The notes under the pieces: generated by a model
The model's database searches: none
What the model was told of the DNA's origin: nothing
Seen by the model: only the letters and a program-made list of their open reading frames with translations
DNA from: Collinsella aerofaciens
GTDB lineage: Bacteria > Actinomycetota > Coriobacteriia > Coriobacteriales > Coriobacteriaceae
Direction of reading: 5' to 3'
NCBI RefSeq assembly: GCF_902364355.1
Contig: NZ_CABJDK010000001.1
Span: forward strand, 118,254 to 182,253
DNA length: 64,000 bases
Translations under genes and position numbers: made by a program
Part shown: positions 23,779-32,792 of the stretch, piece after piece
How positions within the stretch are numbered: the stretch's first letter is position 1
Layout of the letters: each line of letters opens with the position of its first letter

Positions 23779-26259
23779 ATGACCGAACATCATGCCATCA
23801 GTCGCCGAGCGTTTACGCTGGGCCTTGGACTCGCGGCGTTGTCGCCACTTGCAAGCCTGCCCGAAACCGCCACGCTGGGCATTAGCCCGCGGACAGCCTT
23901 TGCGGACGGCACGGCCGAGTCAGCGGCCACCCTCGACAATTTCGTCATTCGCCTTCGCCCCGCGGGCTATTTTCGCACCGCGAGCGTCAACGAAGACGGC
24001 AACGTCATCGGCAACGTCTGCCACCTGTTTAATGACGGCACGTCCAGCAAGCTCATCCTTGAGCACGTAGGGACCGATGCGGACGGCACAAACTGGTATG
24101 CCATCCGCACCCTGCTCAATTTCGAAGAGCACAAGAAGACGGGCTACAGCATTTGGTCGGTCGATGGCGACTCGGACAAAGATGGAAAGGTCATCCACGT
24201 ATGGAGTGGCGAGTACGACCATAAGGACAGCCGCGCCTATACGTTCGACCGCCAGTTCGACGGAACTTATATTATTCGAGACCGCATATACACGAAAAAC
24301 GGTATTAACTACCTGGCCATAGAATCGAAAGGCAAAGACCAAGACAACAACAAGATTTGCCAAAAGAAATATTCCATTCCGTGGGAGCTCGAGCTTGTCG
24401 GCTACAGCATGGACAAGACCAATGCCACAGTTAGCAGCATCGACTGGACCACGTATAGCAGCTACGTCGACGGACCATGTTGGATGAGCCACGTCGAAGG
24501 CAACAAGTACCTCGACGAGCTGAGCATCCCGGGCACGCACGATTCGGGAACTTGCAGCGTGGACAACGACACCGAACCCCAATCCTCGCAAGCAAAGTGC
24601 CAGCAGGACTACATCCCCACGCAGTTGCTCGAAGGCATTCGCTATTTTGATATCCGACTCGGAAAAGGCAACGACCCCGGCATCGACCATGGAAGTTGCT
24701 ACCTGCTCAAATAAGACGGGCACTTCATGCATCTCTCCGATGTCGTTGGCTACTTCAAAAAGTTTTTGAACGAAAATCCGTCAGAAGCGCTCATCATGCT
24801 TGTATCCCGAGGCAACAACGAGGCTACTGACGAGAGCCTTACGACGGCTTTCGCCAAGGTTTTGGACGACAACCCCAAACTGTTCTATACGTCGAGCCGC
24901 GTTCCCACACTGAACGAGGTGCGCGGAAAGATCGTCCTGCTGCGCCGATTTGGACTCGCCGGCGACAGCGTAAGCGGCCACACGTGGGGCCTCGACCTAA
25001 CCGAATGGGACAACAAAATCGCAGCACACCCCAGCAGCTCCTCTATGTGTCTCGTCCAAAACGCGCAAGGCTTTGAAGCCGCAGGGGAAACAGGCGACAA
25101 AAAAGCCTATTGCACCAAGGTATATGCCCAGGACCATTACGAATGCACCGGAACCGACAAGATCAGCTGGGTCGATATGGCCCTGCAGGAGACGGCTAAG
25201 CTCACCCGCAACGAGGTAGATGTCGAGGACGATAACGGGGCCAAGGAGCAAGTCCTGGAGCGCTGCTGGTCTATCAACTACACCAGCTGCACGAATCACA
25301 AGCAAGGAAGCAACCCATTTACCGCAGCGCGAGTAGTCAACGAGCATCTGTACAAGAGCCCGTACATCAACCCCAGCGACAACGAGGAAACAAAGTCAGA
25401 TTACCTCAAGCACATTGGCATCATCGCATCCGACTTTGTTGATGCGGCGCTGGCCCGGAGCATCTACCAGCGCAATTACGATTACGATACACAGCACAAG
25501 CAGACAGCTTCGTACTACCTCCCGAGCCGCATGCGCATGACGTACGGCGACTCGCTGAGCGATGCCTCGCTCCAGGATGGCAAGACCGTTGGCGAGGGCC
25601 ATTTCCGCCTTGTCGACAGCAGCAACGTACTCAACGTGACGGCTTCGGGCCATGCGTTTGCCATCGAATATGTGGATGTCGACGCCTTGGGCAACGAGAC
25701 CGTTACGGAGCTGCGGGGCTCCGTGCCCATCGATATCGATCCACGCGCGCTGACACCCCACTTTGAGGGGCTCGAAGGCCTTAAGGCCGGCGAGGACGTG
25801 CGCGCCAAGATTGCGGCATCACTCGAGGGCAAGCTCGAAACCGATGCCTGCACGGCCCAGCTCGAGTTTGTGCACGACGCGGACGGCGCTCCGGGCACGG
25901 CAATGGCCGAGGGCGAAACATTTGCCGCAGGAACGTACTGGGTGCGCGTGAACGGTCTCTTGGGCGATGCGGCGCAGAACTACACGCTCGCCAGCGACGG
26001 AGCCGCAAGCTTTACCGTAGCGGCCTCGGGCAGTGCGGGCGGCAACGGCAGCGGCACGGGTTCCAACGCAGGCAGCGCCGACAAGAACGGCAAGGGCAAC
26101 AAGAGAGACCAGGGCAAGAGCTCGGGCGGAAAGCTCGCCAACACGGGCGACGGTTCTGGCGTTGCCGCCGGGCTCGCTGCCGCCGCCGTAGCGACGACGG
26201 TCGCCGGCGCAGCAATGCTTGCCAGTGACCACGACAATACCGAGGACGTTAACGAATAG
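23779..26259 (+). pseudogene. wall-anchored PI-specific phospholipase C-like protein, interrupted by an in-frame TAA
   Basis: The frame 23779-26259 (827 codons) is open except for one TAA at 24712-24714; the residues continue without a shift (HGSCYLLK-stop-DGHFMHLSDVVGYF). The protein has a Tat-type signal (ISRRAFTLGLGL), an N-terminal beta-rich domain (about 45-220), a PI-PLC X barrel starting LSIPGTHDSG with the first catalytic His, the second at DHGSCY just before the stop, a C-terminal Ig/lectin-like part, and a sortase signal LANTGDGSG, helix and acidic tail. GGAGG precedes the start at 23779. The truncated 311-residue product lacks most of the barrel and the wall anchor. The next ATG, at 24727, has no ribosome site, so a second peptide is unlikely. 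A sequencing error is possible. Confidence 0.8.
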
Positions 26260-26289
26260 GCAAGCCAGTTTTTTGGGCGCATCAACTCA

Positions 26290-26326
26290 ATCGGGGCGCA
26301 GAATACCGTTCTGCGCCCCGATTTTT
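26290..26326 (+). terminator. Rho-independent terminator after the PI-PLC gene
   Basis: A 14-bp perfect stem ATCGGGGCGCAGAA/TTCTGCGCCCCGAT, 5-nt loop and TTTT tail. Confidence 0.9.
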
Positions 26327-26351
26327 ACCTTGGACCGAACGCCGTTATCGG

Positions 26352-26621
26352 CTACATCACCATGTTCAGCGCGTTCACAAATTCCTGGGCCTTCGCACGG
26401 CTACTCAGGCTAAAGACGCAAGCGGTCAACAGCCTGTTACGCAGAAAAACATCACGGCCTTTGATTCTATTGACGCCCGTGATGTCCTTAAGATAGACAA
26501 TCTCGGTGTGCTTGCCGCCGAAAGTGCCCTTCCTGAGCACCTCGATACGGTTGGGGTAGATCTTGACGTCTTTAAACCTACCCGAGCCCTTGTCCTGAAA
26601 CAGCAAGGTGTTGTTGTCCAT
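26352..26621 (-). CDS. small PH-like domain protein
   Basis: An 89-residue protein (MDNNTLLFQDKGSGRFKDVKI... ending AQEFVNALNMVM) with alternating beta-like segments and a terminal helix ending in an AxEFVxAL pattern, like bacterial pleckstrin-homology-like domains. The match is by pattern only. GGGAG lies 8 nt before the ATG at 26621, so the open extension upstream is not used. It is divergent from the YhcG gene. Its function is unknown. Confidence 0.6.
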   Translation of the reverse strand: MDNNTLLFQDKGSGRFKDVKIYPNRIEVLRKGTFGGKHTEIVYLKDITGVNRIKGRDVFLRNRLLTACVFSLSSRAKAQEFVNALNMVM

Positions 26622-26788
26622 GCATGTCACTCCCATGGGGTTCGTGAAAACTGTCTCTATTGCCAAATTTTAGTCACCGCAAGGCCTCCATGCGAAGTTG
26701 CCAGACAGCGCAGCGATTCGTGTCCGTACGAGTCTTTAAACTAAATGCAATAAAGATGCGTCCTCAAGAGGAAAGTCGGGCGATATTG

Positions 26789-27838
26789 ATGAGTGAACTG
26801 GCAAACCGCGGGGAATCGGCAATCGTGCCAGAAGTTTTTTACAAGCAGGTTTCCTCGATTCTCAACGCCGCTCGCGACAAGGCCTATACCGCCGTTAACT
26901 TTGCGATGGTTGAGGCATATTGGGAGATCGGCAAGAGTATTGTTGATGAACAGGGCGGAGAGGAGCGCGCCAAGTATGGCGATGCACTGATCGACGAACT
27001 TGCCGTTAGATTGACTAAGGATTTTGGCAGAGGCTTCAACGCCAGAAGCTTAAGATACATGCGTCAGTTTTATCTTGCGTTCCCAATTCGGAACGCGCTG
27101 CGTTCCGAATTGAATTGGACACATTACCGCAGGTTATCGCGTATAACCGACCCTGATGCTCGAACATGGTACATGAACGAATGTGCCGATTCTCGCTGGA
27201 GCACGCGTCAGCTCGAGCGCCAGATCAACACCATGTTCCGCGAGCGCCTGCTTGCCAGCAAGGACAAGGAGGCCGTCACCCAGGAAATCCAAAAGAGCGC
27301 CCCGGCTCATCGCCCCGAGGATATCATCCGCGACCCATATGTACTGGAGTTTTTAGGTTTCTCGGACGATACTGCGTTTCGCGAGAGCGATCTAGAGCAG
27401 GCGCTCATCACGCATCTTCAGAAGTTCCTGCTGGAGCTTGGCCGTGGTTTCGCTTTCGAGGCGCGCCAAAGGCGCATCACCTTTGATGGGCGCCATTTCT
27501 ATATTGACCTTGTGTTTTACAACTATCTGATGCGCTGCTTCGTGCTCATCGACCTTAAGACGGACGATCTTACGCACCAGGACCTGGGCCAGATGCAAAT
27601 GTATGTGAACTACTACACGCGCGAGCTCATGAACGAAGGCGACAATCCGCCCATAGGCATCGTGCTCTGCGCGGACAAAAGCGATTCGATCGTCGAGTAC
27701 ACGCTGCCCGAAGACAACGACCAAGTGTTTGCCGCCAAATACCTGCCGTATCTTCCAAGCAAGGAAGAGCTGGCGCGCGAGCTGAGTGCCGAGTACCGCG
27801 CCATCAACGAAGCGACTAATGGCGAAGCGCAAGGGTAG
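26789..27838 (+). CDS. YhcG/DUF1016 family PD-(D/E)XK nuclease domain protein
   Basis: A 349-residue protein with the DUF1016 N-terminal helical region (VPEVFYKQVSSILNAARDKAYTAVNFAMVEAYWEIG... ) and a PD-(D/E)XK nuclease core (GRHFYIDLVFYN followed by CFVLIDLK). The family is found near restriction systems and other mobile defence loci; its activity is not settled. No restriction genes are adjacent here. The start is uncertain: an ATG at 26756 is also in frame; I chose 26789, where the family N-terminus begins, though GAGGAAAG is 12 nt away. A 29-nt palindrome lies within the gene. Confidence 0.85.
   Translation: MSELANRGESAIVPEVFYKQVSSILNAARDKAYTAVNFAMVEAYWEIGKSIVDEQGGEERAKYGDALIDELAVRLTKDFGRGFNARSLRYMRQFYLAFPIRNALRSELNWTHYRRLSRITDPDARTWYMNECADSRWSTRQLERQINTMFRERLLASKDKEAVTQEIQKSAPAHRPEDIIRDPYVLEFLGFSDDTAFRESDLEQALITHLQKFLLELGRGFAFEARQRRITFDGRHFYIDLVFYNYLMRCFVLIDLKTDDLTHQDLGQMQMYVNYYTRELMNEGDNPPIGIVLCADKSDSIVEYTLPEDNDQVFAAKYLPYLPSKEELARELSAEYRAINEATNGEAQG
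27084..27112 (+). repeat. 29-nt palindrome inside the YhcG-like gene
   Basis: CAATTCGGAACGC, a GCT centre and GCGTTCCGAATTG form a perfect 13-bp inverted repeat. It encodes the AFPIRNALRSELN region. Confidence 0.7.
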
Positions 27839-27901
27839 CGGCACGTTGCGACCGATACCCCCGACGGCGCTCCACATCACCCGGGATAAGAGGAGCTTTC
27901 C

Positions 27902-28690
27902 ATGACAGACAGACCGAAAACAACACTGCGCGACTGCATCTATGGGCTTGCCGTCGGTGACGCGCTGGGCGTTCCCTACGAGTTCAGGCCCCGCGGTACG
28001 TTCGAATGCGCGGACATGATCGGCTACGGCACGCATGGGCAACCCGCCGGCACCTGGAGCGACGACACATCTATGACGCTTGCTACCTGCGACTCGATTA
28101 GGGAGCTCGGGCACATCGACACCGCGGACATGCGCGACAAGTTCGTAAGCTGGATTGCCCGTGGCGAGTATACGATCGACGGCGTTTTCGATTACGGCGG
28201 TACGACCGCCCGCGCCCTGCGCACCGGCAAAGGAGGCTCCGGCGAGCGCGACAACGGCAACGGATCGCTCATGCGCATCGCTCCCCTGGCGTTCACCGAT
28301 GCGACAGACGAAGAGGTCAGCAAGGTCTCCGCGATTACGCACGCCCACAGAACGTCGACCGACGCATGCATCATATTTGTCGAGCTGATGAGGGATGTGA
28401 TGAACGACGTGCTCCCCTCGTGGGCGCTCCATCTGAAAGGCGTGCCTGAGCAGGAGATCAGGTCGGGTGGCTTCGTGCGCGACACGCTTAAGGCAGCCAC
28501 CTGGTGTTTCGTCAACACTAACAGCTACGAAGATTGCGTGCTTGCCGCCGTCAACCTAGGCGACGACACCGACACCACCGCAGCCGTCGCCGGCGCCCTC
28601 GCCGGCACGGCATACGGTCTCAAAGCCATCCCACAGGAGTGGATCGACACTCTGCGCGGCAAAGAGCTGATTGAGAGCTGCCTGTTTTAA
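27902..28690 (+). CDS. ADP-ribosylglycohydrolase family protein
   Basis: A 262-residue enzyme of the ADP-ribosylglycohydrolase (DraG/ARH) fold with the metal-site motifs GDALGVPYEF, WSDDTSMTLA, GNGSLMRIAP and GDDTDTTAAVAGALAG. It should remove ADP-ribose from a modified protein, nucleotide or nucleic acid; the substrate cannot be told from sequence. AGAGGAG lies 6 nt before the ATG. A 73-residue protein follows after 32 nt, probably cotranscribed. No ADP-ribosyltransferase is visible nearby. Confidence 0.9.
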   Translation: MTDRPKTTLRDCIYGLAVGDALGVPYEFRPRGTFECADMIGYGTHGQPAGTWSDDTSMTLATCDSIRELGHIDTADMRDKFVSWIARGEYTIDGVFDYGGTTARALRTGKGGSGERDNGNGSLMRIAPLAFTDATDEEVSKVSAITHAHRTSTDACIIFVELMRDVMNDVLPSWALHLKGVPEQEIRSGGFVRDTLKAATWCFVNTNSYEDCVLAAVNLGDDTDTTAAVAGALAGTAYGLKAIPQEWIDTLRGKELIESCLF

Positions 28691-28722
28691 GGCGCCATTC
28701 AAGAAATAAGGCAGGAGGCATC

Positions 28723-28944
28723 ATGGAGAGGAAGATCGCAAATATAGACGAGTTCCAAGTGGACGAAAACGGAATTCCGCTATTTCCAGTAGGACTGAAG
28801 GAGGAAACCAGCCTCTATGTCCTCCCCGACGGGCGTTACCTCCCCTGCGGGGTCTACAGGACCGCGGACGGCGGTTCGATCATTTATGAGCCATCCGAAC
28901 TAAGCTTCTTCGGGCAGATGCTTGCTCAATTCAAAGAGAACTAG
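28723..28944 (+). CDS. small hypothetical protein
   Basis: A 73-residue soluble protein (MERKIANIDEFQVDENGIPLFPVG... ending FFGQMLAQFKEN), rich in short turns and acidic residues with no membrane segment. CAGGAGG lies 4 nt before the ATG. I do not recognise it. It follows the ADP-ribosylglycohydrolase gene, perhaps in one transcript. Confidence 0.65.
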   Translation: MERKIANIDEFQVDENGIPLFPVGLKEETSLYVLPDGRYLPCGVYRTADGGSIIYEPSELSFFGQMLAQFKEN

Positions 28945-28986
28945 AGGCTTGATTGCCCGTTAGATCGACACTGCTCCAAGCCATGG

Positions 28987-29008
28987 GGCGGGTAGGATGT
29001 CTCCCGCC
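28987..29008 (+). other. hairpin in structured leader of a short ORF
   Basis: GGCGGG pairs with CCCGCC over a 10-nt loop. The surrounding 28,970-29,085 stretch is rich in GCCGCGG repeats and looks like a folded RNA leader. Confidence 0.35.
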
Positions 29009-29087
29009 GCGGCCTGTGAGGTAGAATTACGACTGCCGCGGAATCCGCCTGCGGGCAACGCTCCGATCTCCGATTGGGGTGAAGCCT

Positions 29088-29180
29088 ATGAACTTGTTTC
29101 TTGAAATCCTGCGCCTCTCGATGTATGTAACCGGCATCGTCCGGAACCTCTACTCGATCTGGCGGGAATATAAGCAGTAA
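29088..29180 (+). CDS. 30-residue ORF, possible type I toxin-like or leader peptide
   Basis: An ATG with a strong site (GGGGTGA, 5 nt upstream) opens a 30-codon frame with hydrophobic and aromatic residues spaced for an amphipathic helix (MNLFLEILRL start, IVRNLYSIWREYKQ end). A hairpin (AAAGGGCCGG/CCGGCCCTTT, 29202-29227) follows 23 nt after its stop. The leader upstream looks folded. Small hydrophobic ORFs in this setting are typical of type I toxins, but no antisense RNA is demonstrated and it could be a leader peptide. Confidence 0.4.
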   Translation: MNLFLEILRLSMYVTGIVRNLYSIWREYKQ

Positions 29181-29457
29181 CGGATAGCGAAGGGAGTCAT
29201 GCAAAGGGCCGGTCGCACCCGGCCCTTTAGACGATAGTACCTGCGTTGCCCGCGCTTCCAAAGTTGACCGACTGAGGAGCGGGTTCCGCGGCACATCCTG
29301 ATTTTACCCAGTGGCAAGGCTCTTTTACAGCCGTTCCACCGTTTATTTACATCCGCCAATCAAGACGAGGCTACTACGCACCTTTATTACACACGATGTT
29401 TTCAGCCTGGTATAAACTAGTTCAATAATAGAATGCAAATCCAACCATCGTGTCTGA
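29181..29457 (+). other. gene-poor stretch
   Basis: Holds the AAAGGGCCGG/CCGGCCCTTT hairpin (29202-29227, no U-tract) and an AT-rich part (29,330-29,450) with several TAATA-like sequences. I see no gene or clear promoter. Confidence 0.5.
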
Positions 29458-29562
29458 TTACGAAAGGATTTTTGCCTTTTCTGCAGCAAACTCTTCCTCG
29501 GTAAGTACTCCACTCTCACGCAGTGCTGCAAGCCTCTCAAGCCTTGCAACTACATCAACCAC
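29458..29562 (-). pseudogene. SHOCT-domain tail, displaced into another frame
   Basis: A 34-residue frame (VARLERLAALRESGVLTEEEF region, ending KILS) matches the SHOCT C-terminal oligomerisation domain. It overlaps the end of the preceding protein in a frame shifted by +1, with no separate ribosome site. It is most simply the original C-terminus of that protein, cut off by a small indel near 29,560. Confidence 0.6.
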
Positions 29563-29926
29563 TATCCGCCAGCGTCTCAATAGTCTGTGAAACCTGCGGA
29601 TACCGCTCGAGCTCCTTCGATAGGGCATCGACTATCTTGGCAATATTCTTTGCATTTTTGCCCCCGTTTAATACGTTTGCCCTGACCTTAGATGACGACT
29701 TGACAGTAACGCCAGATCCGCCTTCAACTGGAACAACCGAAATACTGATATTTTCGCCCCAAGACCAAAGGCTCATACCAATCTCGGCTGCAACTGTTCT
29801 TGTTGTGGGCGATGCACTATCAACTTTTACTTTAGGCAGCTTTTCCATAGCTGCCTTCAAGGCATTAAACGTGTCGTCAGGAGAATACGGTACCTGAAGC
29901 TGAAGCTGCTGATCCGCAAAACCCAT
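29555..29926 (-). CDS. hypothetical protein (probably truncated before a SHOCT tail)
   Basis: A 123-residue beta-rich protein (VPYSPDDTFNALKAAMEKLPKV..., SLWSWGENISISVVPVEGGSGVTVKSSSK, YPQVSQTIETLADSG). The pattern is that of small START-like or lipid-binding folds found with SHOCT tails. The ribosome site GGAGG lies 7 nt before the ATG. The frame ends TTGA just as a SHOCT domain starts in another frame, so a frameshift is likely. The first half may still fold. Its function is unknown. Confidence 0.6.
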   Translation of the reverse strand: MGFADQQLQLQVPYSPDDTFNALKAAMEKLPKVKVDSASPTTRTVAAEIGMSLWSWGENISISVVPVEGGSGVTVKSSSKVRANVLNGGKNAKNIAKIVDALSKELERYPQVSQTIETLADSG

Positions 29927-30042
29927 AATCTGGCCTCCGCTTCTTACAAGATTAAGGCTATCGGCAATGGTAGCACGTTCCCAGCAGTCTTAAGTTCGTC
30001 TCATGACCTTGCGATGCAGCCCGACGCCCCGGCACCACTCCC

Positions 30043-31380
30043 CTACTTACCAAAAATCGCAGCGAACAATCCCTTGCGTTTGGGCTTTTCTTCTCGGTAA
30101 GAACCCTCGGCGACCGCTGCCACCTGATGCTGCTGCTCGCCGCCTCCACGGCGCACGATCTGGTACAGAAACGGCGACTTAACGTATTTGACCTCGATGG
30201 GCGTGGCGTGCACGGTGCTCTCGCTGGACAGATGCAGGCTCGGGTTGAGCGGTGCCACCACATGCGTCTCGCGCTTGTCGCTAAACACCACCGCGGCCGC
30301 GCGGCCCGTCTGGCCGTTCACAGCGATGCGCACTTGCTCGCCGTCGCGGCTGTCCGTCGCCGGACGATCGACAAAGTAGACCGGCACCATCACCAGACCG
30401 TCCTTATGCTTGCGGGCCTTGCGCGCCCAGGTTCGGATGCTCTTTTTATTGAGCCCAAGCACTGCCCCGGCATCGTTGCCGACAATGTCGAGCGCCAACT
30501 TATCAATGACCACTTGGTCCTTGGTAGACGCATCGACGGAGACAACGCGAAAGTCACCTTCCTGCATGGCCGGGTCAAACGGCCCAACCTTGGCAAAGTC
30601 CCACGGCTCCAAAATGCCCATAAGGCGAACATCCAGATAGTTTGCCCGCGGATACGCCCAGTCGAGCACCTCGTAGTACACCAGGGTTTCCTTGCTCAGG
30701 CCCTTGCCCGGGAAGCTCGCCATCATACGCAGGTCCGCCAGCGCCATGGGGAAATAGAAGAGCATCATGTCGTTTTGGATTGCGTCTTCCACCTCGTGCC
30801 CGGCAAAGGCATCCGGGTACTGGCGCACCAGCTGCAGTGCGTTGGCACGTGCCTGCTGCGGTGAGATTTCGCAGGGAATACCCTGCTCCGGCACATACTC
30901 CGCACCCACGCCCATGGTCAGACGTTTGCTAAACGTACCGGGCTTGAGCAGGTCGGCAATGCCGATCTTGTTGCCGCAGGACGGGCACTCAAACACACGC
31001 TGCGTTGACTCGCCCTCAAAGGACGCTCCGCAGAAGGGGCAAGGAATGCTCACATGCGTGGCCTCTTGGAACTCCTGCGCCGTGCCGCGATCCTCCCACA
31101 GCAGATGTTCCAGGACCGACTGATTGCGCCAGTGCGAATTGAAGAAATACCAGTCCGGGTCCTCCGGGCGCTCGAGCTGCGACACATGCGTGAGCTTAAG
31201 CAGCCCATCGACAACCGTCAGTGGCGTATGGCGAATGCCCAGGGCGCTCTTGGGCTCCCCCGCATCGGCCTGCCACGGAACGACCGTGCCGCAATAGGCG
31301 CACTCAAAGCTGCGTTTAGCCTGGTGTGAGTACATAGGGCCGCCGCAGTTTTGGCATTTAATGGCAAACATCTCGTCCAT
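30043..31380 (-). CDS. zinc-ribbon protein of unknown function
   Basis: A 445-residue protein with two Cys4 zinc ribbons (C9-x2-C12 with C27-x2-C30; CPFCG near 114 with CPSCG near 134) and a large C-terminal beta-rich part (NGQTGRAAAVVFSDK, LLxSESTVHATPIEVKYV) ending in a basic AAIFGK tail. The first ribbon resembles those of TFIIB-like or ABC-type membrane-associated proteins. AAAGGAG lies 9 nt before the ATG. No family is assigned. Confidence 0.7.
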   Translation of the reverse strand: MDEMFAIKCQNCGGPMYSHQAKRSFECAYCGTVVPWQADAGEPKSALGIRHTPLTVVDGLLKLTHVSQLERPEDPDWYFFNSHWRNQSVLEHLLWEDRGTAQEFQEATHVSIPCPFCGASFEGESTQRVFECPSCGNKIGIADLLKPGTFSKRLTMGVGAEYVPEQGIPCEISPQQARANALQLVRQYPDAFAGHEVEDAIQNDMMLFYFPMALADLRMMASFPGKGLSKETLVYYEVLDWAYPRANYLDVRLMGILEPWDFAKVGPFDPAMQEGDFRVVSVDASTKDQVVIDKLALDIVGNDAGAVLGLNKKSIRTWARKARKHKDGLVMVPVYFVDRPATDSRDGEQVRIAVNGQTGRAAAVVFSDKRETHVVAPLNPSLHLSSESTVHATPIEVKYVKSPFLYQIVRRGGGEQQHQVAAVAEGSYREEKPKRKGLFAAIFGK

Positions 31381-31598
31381 GAATACGTTCTCCTTTGCAC
31401 TGGGGCTGTCGACATTAAGTATGTCGGGCAGGTAAGCACGTGCCCATACCCATGTGGCCCAAAATCGAGCACCCAGGCAGACGAGAAGGCTCGCTCGTTA
31501 GCACCGGCAGACTATTGCTGCATTTTCTGAGCATCGGTGCACGGCGCCCCCGCGCGAGCTACACTATCCCCTTAAACATGATTGTGAGGACGACCGCT

Positions 31599-32780
31599 AT
31601 GCTATTTGTAAATCGGCTGGTACATACGCTTGTTCCCGGCAGCGAGGGCGAGCCGGTCGATACCTCCCGCCGCACCAACGCGGGCTTCGCCGCAAGCCTC
31701 ATCTGCATTGGCCTCAACATCACCTTGTGCCTGGCCAAGGGCATCGCGGGCCTGCTCGCTGGCTCCGTCTCCCTCATCGCCGACGCTTTCAACAACCTCT
31801 CCGATGCCTCGAGCAACATCGTGAGCCTGCTCGGGTTCCGCCTCGCCAGCCGCCCGGCAGACGAAGGCCACCCCTATGGCCACGGCCGCTACGAGTACCT
31901 CGCCGGCTTGTTTGTCGCCGTCCTGGTTTGCGCCGTCGGCATCAACCTGATCCTCGAGTCGGTCACCAAGATCATCAAGCCTTCCCCCACCGCTTACACG
32001 CTCGTTTCCCTTGCGGCACTGGCTACATCCATGCTCGTTAAGCTCTGGATGGCCGCATTCAACCGCGCGCTGGGCAACCGTATCGATTCCGAAACACTCA
32101 TTGCCACAGCACAGGACTCCAAAAACGACGTCATCACCTCGGGCTCGGTCTTGGTGGCGGCGCTTATTTCGCAGACGACCGGCTTTGACCTCGATGGCTG
32201 GGCAGGCCTGGGTGTGGGCATCTTCATCTGCATCAGCGGCATGGGCCTAGTGCGCGACGCCATCAGCCCGTTGCTGGGGCAAGCGCCCGACCCCAAGCTC
32301 GTCCAGGCAATCCGCGACAAGATCATGTCCTATCCGCAGGTCTTGGGCACACACGACCTGATGGTGCACGACTACGGCCCCGGTCGTCAGTTTGCCAGCG
32401 CTCACGTGGAGATGCCCGGCGAGGGCGACGCATTTGAGCACCACGAGATCCTGGACACCATCGAGCACGACATCAAGCGCCAGATGGGCATTGGCATCAC
32501 GCTGCACTGCGACCCCATCGCGACAACCGGCGATGATTTGCGCGGCTGGGTCAAGCGCGGCGTTATGCAGATCGACCCCGCGCTCTCCATCCACGACCTG
32601 CACGAGCACGACGGGTTCGTTTCGTTTGACCTGGTGCGCCCCGACGGCTTTGACATATCCGACGAGGAGCTGCTGGAGCTCGTCACGCGCATCGTGCACG
32701 AGCGCCGACCCAATGCCTCATGCGTCGTTACGTTTGACTCGGGCTTTAGCTCGCCCGACCGTCCGGCCGAGCAGCTGTAG
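31599..32780 (+). CDS. cation diffusion facilitator family transporter
   Basis: A 393-residue CDF/ZIP-type efflux protein: six transmembrane helices in the first 220 residues (IADAFNNLSDA metal motif, HPYGHGRYEYLAGL signature) and a cytoplasmic C-terminal domain with HDLMVHDYGPGRQFASAHVEMPGE. It should export a divalent metal such as zinc, iron or manganese by proton exchange; the ion is not evident. GAGGA lies 8 nt before the ATG at 31599, which I chose over the ATG at 31578. Confidence 0.9.
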   Translation: MLFVNRLVHTLVPGSEGEPVDTSRRTNAGFAASLICIGLNITLCLAKGIAGLLAGSVSLIADAFNNLSDASSNIVSLLGFRLASRPADEGHPYGHGRYEYLAGLFVAVLVCAVGINLILESVTKIIKPSPTAYTLVSLAALATSMLVKLWMAAFNRALGNRIDSETLIATAQDSKNDVITSGSVLVAALISQTTGFDLDGWAGLGVGIFICISGMGLVRDAISPLLGQAPDPKLVQAIRDKIMSYPQVLGTHDLMVHDYGPGRQFASAHVEMPGEGDAFEHHEILDTIEHDIKRQMGIGITLHCDPIATTGDDLRGWVKRGVMQIDPALSIHDLHEHDGFVSFDLVRPDGFDISDEELLELVTRIVHERRPNASCVVTFDSGFSSPDRPAEQL

Positions 32781-32792
32781 CCCGCTTAACAG

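Noticed and set aside
24700..24730. Selenocysteine at the PI-PLC stop
   Set aside because: The codon is TAA, not TGA, and no other recoding sign is visible.
26660..26788. Longer start for the YhcG-like protein
   Set aside because: The extra residues do not resemble the family N-terminus and lack a ribosome site; the 26756 ATG is possible but not better.
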